NCBI GenBank assembly: GCA_022821545.1
Contig: JAJEDJ010000009.1
Coordinates: 1-64,000, forward strand
Direction: 5' to 3'
Source: Caldilineaceae bacterium
GTDB lineage: Bacteria > Chloroflexota > Anaerolineae > Caldilineales > Caldilineaceae
DNA length: 64,000 bases
Position 1 is the stretch's first letter. Each line of letters starts with the position of its first letter. Made by a program: the position numbers and the translations under genes. The notes beneath the pieces are model-generated. The model was not told where the DNA came from and searched no databases. It worked only from the letters and a program-made list of their open reading frames with translations. Below are positions 54,148-63,230 of this stretch, piece after piece.

Positions 54148-56307
54148 ATGACTCAGACAAATCGTAATCGCCTTCTCACCCTCAAAGCCTGTCTACCTCA
54201 TACTTGGACACCCTTTTTCGCTAAGCACGGCAATTTTACGCCCGTCCAACAACAGGCGATCCCATCAATTCTCGATGGCAAGAATACACTCGTCATAGCC
54301 GCTACCGCCTCCGGCAAGACCGAAGCGGCTATTGTCCCGTTGCTGGAACGATACTGCCTTGGCCCAATCCGGCAGAAAAGAGTGCCTCAGCCCCCAAAAT
54401 GTCTCCGAATTCTTTACATTAGCCCGACACGTGCGCTGGTGAGGGACCTGTACGAACGTTTACGGGGGCCCTTTGCTGCGTTGAAACTGTCCCTGGCGAT
54501 GAAGAGCGGTGACACAGCGCCTGTCTCCATCAGAAACACACCAACAGTTCTTATCACAACGCCGGAATCGACCGATTCCCTACTCACTCGAGTACCCCGT
54601 CTGCTGACCCAACTTCAAGCCGTAGTGATGGACGAAATCCACCTGTTCGATGGCGGTCCTCGAGGCGATCACCTACGCTGCCTGTTGCAGCGCATCGAAA
54701 TTGTGCGGGACTATCACCAGCGGCAGACGAAGACAGAGACTGTGCCTTTACAGCGCATCGCCCTGTCCGCCACCGTTTTTGATCCCAAAGGTTTGGCAGC
54801 GCGTTACCTCAAAAACCGGTCACTTGACAAAAGACCCACGGCTACACCAGAAATCGTCGCTGTCGCGGGAAAACGGAAGATCGACGCTACGATAGTACCG
54901 ATGACCGATTTACATGATCTGGCGACAGCTCTCACCGAACGAGTCCGAAACTCAGCCGATATACGAAAGACGCTTGTTTTTTGCAACTCTCGAAAAGAAG
55001 TGGAGCAGGTCGCAGGCTTTCTTCGTACGCATCTGGGCTATGACGCTGCTGTCTTTGCCCATTACTCGAATTTGGACCCAGCCATACGCCGTGAAGTGGA
55101 AAATGACTTCGCTGTCGCGCCTGTAGCAGTCTGCGTCAGCACATCCACGCTGGAACTAGGCATTGACATCGGCAGCATTGACGAGGTGGCCCTAATCGGG
55201 CCACCTCCTTCGCTTCAGTCCTTTTTACAACGCATCGGCCGTGGAGGCCGACGCACAGGGCTCACCCGTGTGTTGTGCCTGGGCCGCTCCCGACTGGAAG
55301 ATGCGCGGTTTCAGGCGCTGATTGACTCGGCGGAAGGAACTGGGGGAGGGCTTTGTGAGATGCGCCCCTTCTCGAAAGGGGCGCGGCCGGCATCGTTCTT
55401 GCCGTCAGTGCTGGTGCAGCAGACGTTCAGCATTCTGAAGCAGAGTCCGACAGGCGCCATTCGATTGGCGGACTTGCAACGCGTGGCACCGGAATCGTTC
55501 AATGATAAGGACCTACGCAGTATTTTGGGCAACTTAAGCCAGCTTGATTTCCTGCGTTCTGGAAGGCTGGGGGAGTGGCGGCCTGGGAAAGCGCTGGCTG
55601 AATTGGTGGATGCCCACGAGATCTACAGCAATATCGGCGGCGCCCCCCTTTCGCTGGCGCTGGTAGACGCGTATAACGGGCGCACATTGGCCCATACCCA
55701 CCGCCGCTGTACAGTGGGGGAAATTCTACAGCTGGACGGGCGCGCCTTGCGGGTCGTTTGGGAGGACCGCTACCGTATCGGTGTGGAGCGCATCCGAGGG
55801 GCACCGCAGGGCCGGGAGATCTATTCCCAGACCTCCCCTTACGCTCTGCAACTGGAGGTTGGTCAAGCGGTGGCCGCGTGGGCCGGCCTGCGGCCGGCCC
55901 AGATGGCGACCTTACAGGTGCCCGAAGGAACGTCACTTTTTCACTTTTTGGGGGAACTGTACGGAGAGCTATTACGGGAAATCCTCCAACGTTGCTACCC
56001 TATGGCAGAAGATTCCGCGCCGGTAACGCATGTCAACGAACACTGCCTGTACGTGCCCGGTCCCATTTGTAAGCTACCTGATTGGAACGAAAACACGACT
56101 TATCAGGCACTACACCGATTGCTGCCCCGCTTCGAAGCGATTTTGGAATTGGGTCGCTTTCATTCTCTGTTACCGACGGATCTAGCCCAGAAAACGGTGA
56201 TTGCCCGCTGCGATTTGCCCCAGTTTCGGAATATCTATCATGCCGCGGAAGTCATTGAGCCTACACCGCTCATCCAGGAAAACCTAAAGCTTCTCCTCAC
56301 ATGGTAG
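54148..56307 (+). CDS. Lhr-like DEAD/DEAH-box helicase, gene D
   Basis: A 719-residue superfamily 2 helicase. Q motif FTPVQQQAIPS (about 30-40), Walker A ATASGKTEA (about 52-60), motif II DEIH (162-165), motif III SAT (207-209), the motif IV/V region VCVSTSTLELGIDIG, motif VI QRIGRGGRRTG. Lhr/BrxHI-type helicases share this order, and BrxHI stands next to BrxD in BREX type 2. A C-terminal 300-residue extension follows the helicase core. It begins 20 bases after gene C and ends the system. Confidence 0.9.
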   Translation: MTQTNRNRLLTLKACLPHTWTPFFAKHGNFTPVQQQAIPSILDGKNTLVIAATASGKTEAAIVPLLERYCLGPIRQKRVPQPPKCLRILYISPTRALVRDLYERLRGPFAALKLSLAMKSGDTAPVSIRNTPTVLITTPESTDSLLTRVPRLLTQLQAVVMDEIHLFDGGPRGDHLRCLLQRIEIVRDYHQRQTKTETVPLQRIALSATVFDPKGLAARYLKNRSLDKRPTATPEIVAVAGKRKIDATIVPMTDLHDLATALTERVRNSADIRKTLVFCNSRKEVEQVAGFLRTHLGYDAAVFAHYSNLDPAIRREVENDFAVAPVAVCVSTSTLELGIDIGSIDEVALIGPPPSLQSFLQRIGRGGRRTGLTRVLCLGRSRLEDARFQALIDSAEGTGGGLCEMRPFSKGARPASFLPSVLVQQTFSILKQSPTGAIRLADLQRVAPESFNDKDLRSILGNLSQLDFLRSGRLGEWRPGKALAELVDAHEIYSNIGGAPLSLALVDAYNGRTLAHTHRRCTVGEILQLDGRALRVVWEDRYRIGVERIRGAPQGREIYSQTSPYALQLEVGQAVAAWAGLRPAQMATLQVPEGTSLFHFLGELYGELLREILQRCYPMAEDSAPVTHVNEHCLYVPGPICKLPDWNENTTYQALHRLLPRFEAILELGRFHSLLPTDLAQKTVIARCDLPQFRNIYHAAEVIEPTPLIQENLKLLLTW

Positions 56308-56526
56308 CTACTAAGCCATATCCAGTGCGACCTCAAAAGAGGGCACATAGGCCATCCAAGTGTATGGGATCGTCTTCAGAATCTCTTGAAATGGTCTGGT
56401 GCGGGGGAATCCCCCGCACCAGGGAGGGTCGCAGGCCCGACCGCCCAACTACCGTGGTCGGTGGCTAGAGGATGACTGAGAGGAGACTATTTTGGCACGC
56501 TGGGGCGTCTGTTCGGGTCAAGAATT
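56308..56526 (+). other. Intergenic region between converging genes, with inverted repeat
   Basis: 219 bases between the helicase (plus) and the GT39 gene (minus). A perfect 12-bp inverted repeat lies at 56396-56422. No gene is visible. Confidence 0.6.
56396..56422 (+). repeat. Perfect 12-bp inverted repeat after the helicase
   Basis: CTGGTGCGGGGG (56396-56407), loop AAT, CCCCCGCACCAG (56411-56422). No T-tract follows on either strand. It may be a Rho-independent-like hairpin, an RNA-stability element or a boundary mark of the acquired island. Confidence 0.8.
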
Positions 56527-58581
56527 TCATTCAAGTTGGACGCTTCCACAGGGGACGCCGGGTTCTCCTTCAGCTTCGGCTTTGACGTTGTACATGCCGG
56601 GGGGCGCCACAGGGTTGATGTTCACATCGAGTTCGACGCGGACGAATTCGTTTGGCTGCCACATGGTGGGCGGGTAGACAGACAGGACATCGCCGGCGTG
56701 TTCCAGGGAACGTCCCCATATCTGGCCATCGTGTGACTGGACCAGGGCAAAGAACGGGGGCGCTTCGCTTACTTCCTCGTAGGTTCTCAACCACATGCGC
56801 AGATGGACCCAACCGCTGGGCGGATGGTAGAGATCGTCGCGGGCGACGACGACCGGGGTGACGATCTCGCAGGCGGCGAGTTCGACGCCGGGGAAAAGCT
56901 GAGCCTGCGGATGGACCGCGTTTTCAGACAGCGCGGGCAGGGTGCTGTATCGGTAGCGGACGGCATATCCTCGAATCTCAACACCTGCCGGGTACTGCTT
57001 GGTGACGATAGGGAATTTTCCATCCAGCCAGGATTGGACCAGCCGGTGATTATCTACGCCGGCGAGGTGGCTTTGAACCAGCCAGAGGGTGTCTGCGCCA
57101 TTGGCCCCAGCCAGATCCTGCAGATGGGAGGCGATAAGTGTGTCGGCCTGCTCGGAGTTCAGGGGGGCCTTGAAGTTGCCATAGACAGGCATCGATGCTG
57201 TGGCGTGTTGCTGGCGCAGGTACCAGTCGAGAGCGGGAAAGAGGAAGTAGGGGTGGACGAGGGCGGCGGTGACGGCGTGCGGGCTGTGCCGCTGATAGGC
57301 GTTGATGTAGTCGGCGGCGGCGCGCCAGTTTTCGCGAAAGAGCGGAGGCGTCCAGAGGACGGGCAGGGATGCAGCGAGGAGGACAAGGGCGGCGAGGCCG
57401 CTCAGAGCGCTGGCGGCCGGCCGCCAGCGTCCGAGCGCGCTGACACCGCGGGCGGCGGCCCAGAGGACGAAGGGAGCGAGAAAGAGAAAGTAGCGGTCCT
57501 CGCGAAAGATGGCTGAGTTCGTCGCGAGCAGGGCGCTGCCGATCAGAAGCGGCGAGCCGACCCAGAGCCACAGGTATGGACGGGCGTCGCGGCGGCGGTC
57601 TCCGGGGTGGAGCAGACCGAGGAGGAGGAGGAGGGCGAAGAATAGGACGGCTGCAGTACGGACTGGTGAGGGCCAGCCGCTATACCAGACGGTGAAGATG
57701 CGCAGCTGGCGCCAGAGATTTGGCAGGAAGTCGGCAAAGGGTGCGCCGGGTGCGCCCGATGCACTGTTGACGGTCCAGGCGCTGCGGGCCAGCGGCAGGA
57801 AGAGGAGGGTGACGATCGCAAAGGCGGCGACGGCCTCGAGAACGTAGCGCCTGTTGAAAGTGCTGCGGCGGCGGGCGAGCAGAAAGACGGTCAGTCCGAG
57901 GCCAGGCAGGAAGAAGGCGGCATAGAGATAGCTGTAAAGCGCGAAAACCAGCGCGGCCACGAGACCGAACCAGCAGAGAATGCGGGCGGCTGCGGTGTTC
58001 TGGCCCGATGATGCCGGCAGCGGCGGTAGGTGTTCGCGGGCAGCGACGAGGAAGAAGGCGGCCCAGACGAGCGCGGCGGCTGCGGGCTGAAACATGCGCA
58101 ACTCCTGGCTGTACCAGACAAGGACGGGAGCGAGCGCGGTGAAGGCGCCGGCGATCAGGGCGGTGGCGCGACCGCTGAGCCGGGTTACAAGACGAAGTAC
58201 CCCCCAGACCAAAAGAATACCGATCAGGACGCCGAAGATGCGCAGGGCGGCGTCGCGTTCGGCTGCGCCGAACCAGCTGAGTAGTGTTTGCCAGTAGTGG
58301 AGCGCGAGATAGTAGGCGGGCGGATGTTTGTCTCTGAGCAGTTGTAAGGTGCCCGGCCAAATGTGGGCGGGGCCGAGCCTTGCCCAGTCGAGCGAGACGG
58401 CTTCGTCGAACCAGATGCTGTGATATTCAAGACGCCAGAAGCGGGGCAGGGCGGCGAGGAGGAGGACGAAGAGCTCGGGCAGGGAGGAAGCCCAGATGCG
58501 GTGGCGGATCGGAGTCAGGCGTGCGTAAACGACGGCGGCACGGGCCCCGAAGGGAGAGAAGGGAGAGTGCAGGCGGCTCAC
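56527..58581 (-). CDS. GT39/ArnT-like membrane glycosyltransferase
   Basis: A 684-residue membrane protein with about 10-12 hydrophobic segments. The N-terminal RLEYHSIWFDEAVSLDW carries the Asp-Glu motif and KHPPAYYLALHYW the HPP motif of the PMT/ArnT (GT39/GT83) family. Such enzymes move a sugar from a polyprenol phosphate to a protein or lipid on the outer face. A C-terminal soluble domain (about 140 residues, beta-rich) is added. Last gene of the minus-strand polysaccharide series; GTG start at 58581 is uncertain. Confidence 0.78.
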   Translation of the reverse strand: MSRLHSPFSPFGARAAVVYARLTPIRHRIWASSLPELFVLLLAALPRFWRLEYHSIWFDEAVSLDWARLGPAHIWPGTLQLLRDKHPPAYYLALHYWQTLLSWFGAAERDAALRIFGVLIGILLVWGVLRLVTRLSGRATALIAGAFTALAPVLVWYSQELRMFQPAAAALVWAAFFLVAAREHLPPLPASSGQNTAAARILCWFGLVAALVFALYSYLYAAFFLPGLGLTVFLLARRRSTFNRRYVLEAVAAFAIVTLLFLPLARSAWTVNSASGAPGAPFADFLPNLWRQLRIFTVWYSGWPSPVRTAAVLFFALLLLLGLLHPGDRRRDARPYLWLWVGSPLLIGSALLATNSAIFREDRYFLFLAPFVLWAAARGVSALGRWRPAASALSGLAALVLLAASLPVLWTPPLFRENWRAAADYINAYQRHSPHAVTAALVHPYFLFPALDWYLRQQHATASMPVYGNFKAPLNSEQADTLIASHLQDLAGANGADTLWLVQSHLAGVDNHRLVQSWLDGKFPIVTKQYPAGVEIRGYAVRYRYSTLPALSENAVHPQAQLFPGVELAACEIVTPVVVARDDLYHPPSGWVHLRMWLRTYEEVSEAPPFFALVQSHDGQIWGRSLEHAGDVLSVYPPTMWQPNEFVRVELDVNINPVAPPGMYNVKAEAEGEPGVPCGSVQLE

Positions 58582-58600
58582 TGTAGTCTTGGTCGAGTTG

Positions 58601-59518
58601 TCATGTTGTGGGCTGGGAAGCCGGCGTCACACGCTGCGACCGGATAGACAGGATTGAGCGGAACATCACTGCTCCGATAACAGTTGCTCCGCCCAGCAGC
58701 GCCAGCAGAGTGGGCATTTCGCCGATGAAAAGGAGGACCCACACGGGATTGAGAATCGGTTCCAGAGTCTGGATCAGGACGGCCTCCACTGCATTCAACT
58801 CCTTGATGGCGAGGGCAATGAGAATCGAAGGGAGACCGATCTGAAATACACCGAGGAAGAGCATGCCCGCCCAGTCGACCAGGGTCGGCGCGGCTCCGAA
58901 AAGGAAGGGGAGGCCAAGGAGCGAGGCGAGGATGTTGCCAAACAGAACCGTTTCGATAGTAGACGTGTCTTTTTGTTTGCGCATGAAGAGGAGAAACCAT
59001 GCGAAAGTCAGGCCGGCAAGGAGGGCAAAGAGGTTTCCAAAGGCGTCCCCGGTGGTCAGGCCATCACCGTAGAAGCAAAGAAGGCCCGCGCATACGGCGG
59101 AGAGAGCAATCCAGTCCATTTTTTCTACAGGTTCGCGGAGGTAATGAATGCCGAAAAAGGCTACGAAGACCGGCGCGGTGTATTGGAGGAAGATCGCGTT
59201 GGCAGCCGTGGTCTCGCGGACTGCAATGATAAAGAAGGCTTGGGCACCGACGAGGGAGACGGCCCCGCCAAGCAGCGGGAACGACATGCGGAAGTTCAGA
59301 CGGGGCCGGGATTGCCGCGGCGGCGAAGCGGCTGATGAGTCCCGAGGCGAGGAGAGGAACGGTCGCGCCATGAAGAGAGCGATAGTCAGGGCAGCGAAGG
59401 CGCCGCGGACTCCCAGCAAGGGCAGATGCGCAACGGATATTACTTTGATCAGCAGTCCACTTGTGCTGAAAAAGACGGCTGCCAGAGCCATGCAGTAGAT
59501 TGCTTTACGGTGGCTCAT
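58601..59518 (-). CDS. EamA-family (DMT) transporter
   Basis: A 305-residue protein with about ten membrane segments in two EamA repeats (N-terminal STSGLLIKVISVAHLPLLGVRGAFAAL; second repeat GLTFAWFLLFMRKQKD onward; EALLQTLEPILNPVW-type end). DMT-family exporters move amino acids, nucleotides or sugars. It stands 19 bases before the GT39-like gene and may flip or export a precursor. Confidence 0.88.
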   Translation of the reverse strand: MSHRKAIYCMALAAVFFSTSGLLIKVISVAHLPLLGVRGAFAALTIALFMARPFLSSPRDSSAASPPRQSRPRLNFRMSFPLLGGAVSLVGAQAFFIIAVRETTAANAIFLQYTAPVFVAFFGIHYLREPVEKMDWIALSAVCAGLLCFYGDGLTTGDAFGNLFALLAGLTFAWFLLFMRKQKDTSTIETVLFGNILASLLGLPFLFGAAPTLVDWAGMLFLGVFQIGLPSILIALAIKELNAVEAVLIQTLEPILNPVWVLLFIGEMPTLLALLGGATVIGAVMFRSILSIRSQRVTPASQPTT

Positions 59519-59593
59519 GGGTGCAGTGGTCAGTGGTCAGTAAACACCGGTGGGCAGCGGATGGCGGCTAACGGCCTAGATTGGCAAGCAGAC

Positions 59594-60277
59594 CTACTGG
59601 CTTGAGAAGGCGTAGCGCAGGGTGACGCCGAGAATGTAGTAGGCGGCCAGGACGGAGCCGCGGAGGGTTCCGCTGACTTTGGACTGGCCGGCACGGCGGG
59701 GCGCGAAGCTGACCGGCACTTCAAGAATCGGGATGCCCCGGCGGGCACATTTTACCATCATTTCGGTGGGCCAGCCGAAGGTCATTTCCTGCATATGGAG
59801 TTCTTGCAGCAGGTCCCGGCGGATAGCGCGGTAGGGGCCGAGGTCGGTGACGGCTACCTTGTAGAGTTGGCGCATGAGCGCGGAGGTGAGCCAGTTGCCG
59901 AAGCGCTGATGGGACGGCATGGCGCCGGGAAGGATGTCGCCGAGCACGCGTGAGCCGAGCACGAGTTCGGCCCGGCCTTGTTGAACAGGGAGGAAGAGCC
60001 TTGGCATCTCAGCAGGCAGAGAACTGAAATCGCCGTCGAGGAAGAGGAGGATATCTCCGGTGGCGGCGGCGACGCCGGCGGCGCAAGCGTAACCGTAGCC
60101 CCGCCGCGGTTCAACGACGACGTGTGCGCCGGCTGCGGCGGCGAGAGGTCCGGTGCCATCGGTTGATCCGTTGTCGGCGACGATGACGCGGGCCACGGGC
60201 TGCGCTGCGGCCTCGCGTACGAGTTGCGGGATGTTGCCGGCCTCGTTCAGAGCCGGGATGATGACGTCGATGTCCAT
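59594..60277 (-). CDS. Glycosyltransferase family 2 (polyprenol-phosphate type)
   Basis: A 227-residue GT2 enzyme, GT-A fold: DVIIPALNEAGNIPQLV, VADNGSTDGT, LFLDGDFSSLP (DxD-type), and the conserved TDLGPYRAIRRDLL region. Likely makes a polyprenol-P-sugar donor for the GT39-like enzyme in the same operon. ATG 60277 overlaps the end of the upstream gene by 31 bases. Confidence 0.9.
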   Translation of the reverse strand: MDIDVIIPALNEAGNIPQLVREAAAQPVARVIVADNGSTDGTGPLAAAAGAHVVVEPRRGYGYACAAGVAAATGDILLFLDGDFSSLPAEMPRLFLPVQQGRAELVLGSRVLGDILPGAMPSHQRFGNWLTSALMRQLYKVAVTDLGPYRAIRRDLLQELHMQEMTFGWPTEMMVKCARRGIPILEVPVSFAPRRAGQSKVSGTLRGSVLAAYYILGVTLRYAFSSQ

Positions 60278-61131
60278 TGCGTGGTCAGGAAACGGCTTGT
60301 GGCTGGGGCACGTTCGGGATGGGAGGTCAGTTCGACGGACAGACGTTGGAGCTCGTCGGCACTGTCGACATCATACCACTCCGGCAGCAGATCGACGCGG
60401 AGGCCTTCTGCAGCGGCGATGGCCAGTGTGTCGCGCAGGACGGTGGGTGTGGACATTTGGACGTCTGTAACGAGGCGGCCGGGCGGCCTTTTGACGCCGA
60501 TCAGGTAGTAGCCGCCGTCGGCGCAGGGGCCGAACACGGCGTCGACCCGGGGATCGTCCAGACATCGAAAGGCCGAGCATAGCAGGCCCGGTGGCAGAGT
60601 GGGGCTATCGCTGTTGATGGCGGCGACCTGGCGATGGCCGCTGCTCAGGGCGGCGGAGAGGACGTATTGGAGGCGGTCGCCCAACCGATCAGGCTGGTGG
60701 GCGAGGGGCACTTGTTGGGGTACGCCGGGCAGGGAGCCCGAGGCAGCTTCAGGCCGAGGACCGGCAGTGGCGGGCGGCGGGCCCTGCTGTGGGATCAGCC
60801 GGAAGTCGGGCGCGAGCCGGCGGAAGAAATCTCGGGCGGCAGCCGGTGTATAGGCGATTCCGGGAATGAAGGCTTCCTGTTGGGCGGCGACTCGCACGGT
60901 TGCCAGGATATCCTGGAGGAAGCAGTGGTACAGGGAGGCTGCTGAGTTGCTGGAGAGAGGCGGGACGAGGCGGGTCTTGGCGCGTCCGGCGACGGGTTGT
61001 TTCGCCATGACGAGCAACGCGCGGCTGGCGGCGTCTGCGGCGGGCGGTTGGAGGTCCGGGTGGAGGTCGTCGTCGGGCGCGTGATGTGCGCAGTCCCTCG
61101 ATTGCGCCGTCTCTTCGCCGCCAGAGTTCAA
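60247..61131 (-). CDS. TIGR04282/DUF2064-family nucleotide-sugar-type transferase
   Basis: A protein of about 294 residues. The core starts at ALLVMAKQPVAGRAKTRLVPPLS, which is the TIGR04282 pattern; DSPTLPPGLL and VFGPCADGGYYLIGVKRP are further family stretches. The start is uncertain: TTG 61131 overlaps the stop of the CesA-like gene (TTGA), while ATG 61008 would begin inside the core. About 45 Pro/Arg-rich residues precede the core. Function is probably a cofactor- or sugar-phosphate transfer in polysaccharide synthesis. Confidence 0.75.
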   Translation of the reverse strand: MNSGGEETAQSRDCAHHAPDDDLHPDLQPPAADAASRALLVMAKQPVAGRAKTRLVPPLSSNSAASLYHCFLQDILATVRVAAQQEAFIPGIAYTPAAARDFFRRLAPDFRLIPQQGPPPATAGPRPEAASGSLPGVPQQVPLAHQPDRLGDRLQYVLSAALSSGHRQVAAINSDSPTLPPGLLCSAFRCLDDPRVDAVFGPCADGGYYLIGVKRPPGRLVTDVQMSTPTVLRDTLAIAAAEGLRVDLLPEWYDVDSADELQRLSVELTSHPERAPATSRFLTTQWTSTSSSRL

Positions 61132-62606
61132 TCTCCCGCCTCCCGTACGGCCGCCAGACCGTGGCGCAGTGCGCCGCGTCTTTCCCATGCCTGGCGAATG
61201 GAAAGGTAGGAGATGTAGGTGTAGCCGCAGGCGTAGAGGGAGAGCCAGGGGAAGAGCCACCAAAAGCCGTTGAGAAGACTATAGATCAGGAGCGCGTTTG
61301 CGTAGACGGCGAGAACGATCTCGGCCCAGACTGTCGGGTCGCTGGGCAGGACGTAGGTGCTGGAATGCCATTCCTTGCCGGCGCGGGTGACCGCGAACTT
61401 TGGCGTGCGCTTGAAGGCGCTGCGGACGCCGAGAAGCGCCTCAAAGACGGCGCGGCTATTGTTGACGGAGAGTCCGGTTCCCAGCCCAAGCAGCACCATG
61501 AGCTGGCGAATCCGCTGGCGGACTGAGACACCCTGGCTTTGCATGGCTGTCCAGTACATGAGCGGAGGGCCGATGGCGGTAAGGGAAAAGAGGGAGGCGA
61601 TTCTCAGGGCCGGGCTGAAGGAGGACATCATCGGCAGCAGGAAGAGCAGGTTAAGGAGCATCAAGGGGTGGACAGCGTAGCCGGTCAGATGGGCGATGCC
61701 GAGCGCCTTGCGCCACAGAGGCTGCCCGGAGCCGAGGAGGGCGATGGAAAGTTTTCTTGCCGTCTGCATACTGCCCTTGGCCCAGCGGAATTGCTGCCGC
61801 TTGAAGGCGTCGACAGAGACGGGGATTTCTGCTGGCACGATCACGTCCGGCAGATAGGCGACGCGCCAGCCGCACAGCTGTGCCCGGTAGCTGAGGTCGA
61901 GGTCTTCGGTGAGCGTGTCCTCTTGCCAACCGCCTGCCTCGTCCATGCAGGAGCGACGCCAGAGGCCGGCGGTGCCATTGAAGTTGAGCAGTGCGCCCAG
62001 TTCATTGCGGGCCCGCTGTTCGACGACGAAATGGCCGTCGATGCCAAGGGACTGGGCCAGAGTCAGGCGGGAGACGCCGGCGTTGAGATGGCCCCAGCGG
62101 GCCTGGACGCAGCCGACTTCGGAATCATCAAAGGGGGAGATGGTACGCTGCAGAAAGTCAGGCGGAGGCACGAAATCGGCGTCAAAGATGGCGATGAATT
62201 CGCCGCGGGCATGGGCGAGCCCAGCACGCAGGGCGCCAGCTTTGTACCCTTTGCGCTCAGTGCGGTGGTATTGGGTTATGTCGATACCGTTGCGTCGGTG
62301 GAAGGCGATGCAGTTAGCGATGATCTGGCTGGTATCGTCGGTCGAGTCGTCAAGGACCTGAATCTGGAGGCGGTCATCGGGCCAGTCGAAAGCGGCAACA
62401 GCGTCGATCAGGCGGCGCACGACGTGACGTTCATTGAAGACCGGTAGCTGAACGGTTACGGAGGGATAGTCCCGTGTGTCGGGTGGCGGCGGAGATTCCG
62501 CGTCGAAAAGGGTTCGCCGGGCGATAAGGGTCAGTAGCAGCGCCTGCAGACCATAGATGGCGAGGAGAAAAGCGCCGATAATATAGATAAGTTGCAGAAC
62601 CGTCAT
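61128..62606 (-). CDS. Processive GT2 (cellulose-synthase/CslA-like) membrane glycosyltransferase
   Basis: A 492-residue enzyme with a membrane anchor at each end. Catalytic motifs of processive GT2 are present: LDDSTDDT (first Asp), FDADFVPP (DxD), TEDLDLSYR (TED) and QQFRWAKGS (QxxRW). It could make a glucan, glucomannan or hyaluronan-like polymer from UDP- or GDP-sugars. First gene of the minus-strand polysaccharide series; overlaps the next gene by four bases. Confidence 0.92.
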   Translation of the reverse strand: MTVLQLIYIIGAFLLAIYGLQALLLTLIARRTLFDAESPPPPDTRDYPSVTVQLPVFNERHVVRRLIDAVAAFDWPDDRLQIQVLDDSTDDTSQIIANCIAFHRRNGIDITQYHRTERKGYKAGALRAGLAHARGEFIAIFDADFVPPPDFLQRTISPFDDSEVGCVQARWGHLNAGVSRLTLAQSLGIDGHFVVEQRARNELGALLNFNGTAGLWRRSCMDEAGGWQEDTLTEDLDLSYRAQLCGWRVAYLPDVIVPAEIPVSVDAFKRQQFRWAKGSMQTARKLSIALLGSGQPLWRKALGIAHLTGYAVHPLMLLNLLFLLPMMSSFSPALRIASLFSLTAIGPPLMYWTAMQSQGVSVRQRIRQLMVLLGLGTGLSVNNSRAVFEALLGVRSAFKRTPKFAVTRAGKEWHSSTYVLPSDPTVWAEIVLAVYANALLIYSLLNGFWWLFPWLSLYACGYTYISYLSIRQAWERRGALRHGLAAVREAGD

Positions 62607-62703
62607 ACGAAGATTTCAGCCTTCAGTTAGCCGTCTCCGATAGCCAATTCGGTACTCACTCCGGGCGTGGAGGCGGCAGCAGGAATGGGTTGCGAGTTCC
62701 GTG

Positions 62704-63189
62704 TTACCAGATGGGGCCACGCGGGGGTTCTCCAAGCCGCTTCAGGAGCAAGCTATCCAATCCCCAGGCGCGGCCGGACTGGGTCAGGGCGGTTACCAGG
62801 GCGGAGACGGTGAGCAGCACATAGGTCCAGATCCACTCCTGGCCGCCGAAATGCGCCAGAAACAGATTGAAAAAGAACAGGGCCGCGCCGACGGCAGCCA
62901 GTGGCGTGAAAAGGCCGACCAGAAGTCCGATGCCCAGTAGCAACTCGCCGACCAACTGAAAGACTGCGAAGAGGCCGGGCACCTGGAGGATTGTACCGTT
63001 GATAATTGCCCGATAGAAGGCGGGGCCGCCGCCGTTATCGTTAAAGAGATAGTTGAAGAGGCCGACTATGCCATCGGCCGTGTACACGCCCTTTTGCAGA
63101 TTGTCGAACCAAGCGTAAACGAGAATCACCCCTAGTGTTATTCGTAGAATGGCGACAGCCTGCCGCATTCTGTTTTCTACCTGACCCAT
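62704..63189 (-). CDS. DoxX-like membrane protein
   Basis: A 161-residue membrane protein with four hydrophobic segments and the DoxX-like pattern GVILVYAWFDNLQKG, VGELLLGIGLLVG. DoxX relatives work in thiosulfate:quinone oxidoreduction or other redox membranes. ATG 63189 with AGGAG about six bases before is supported. A YeeE/YedE-type gene precedes it on the same strand. Confidence 0.82.
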   Translation of the reverse strand: MGQVENRMRQAVAILRITLGVILVYAWFDNLQKGVYTADGIVGLFNYLFNDNGGGPAFYRAIINGTILQVPGLFAVFQLVGELLLGIGLLVGLFTPLAAVGAALFFFNLFLAHFGGQEWIWTYVLLTVSALVTALTQSGRAWGLDSLLLKRLGEPPRGPIW

Positions 63190-63230
63190 GTCAATGCTCC
63201 TATTGGTATATGATGTTTGATCATCGTTGA

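Noticed and set aside
50394..56307. A complete BREX type 2 system
   Set aside because: No PglX/BrxX methylase, PglZ phosphatase or PglW kinase is visible in the window; only BrxD-like and BrxHI-like parts.
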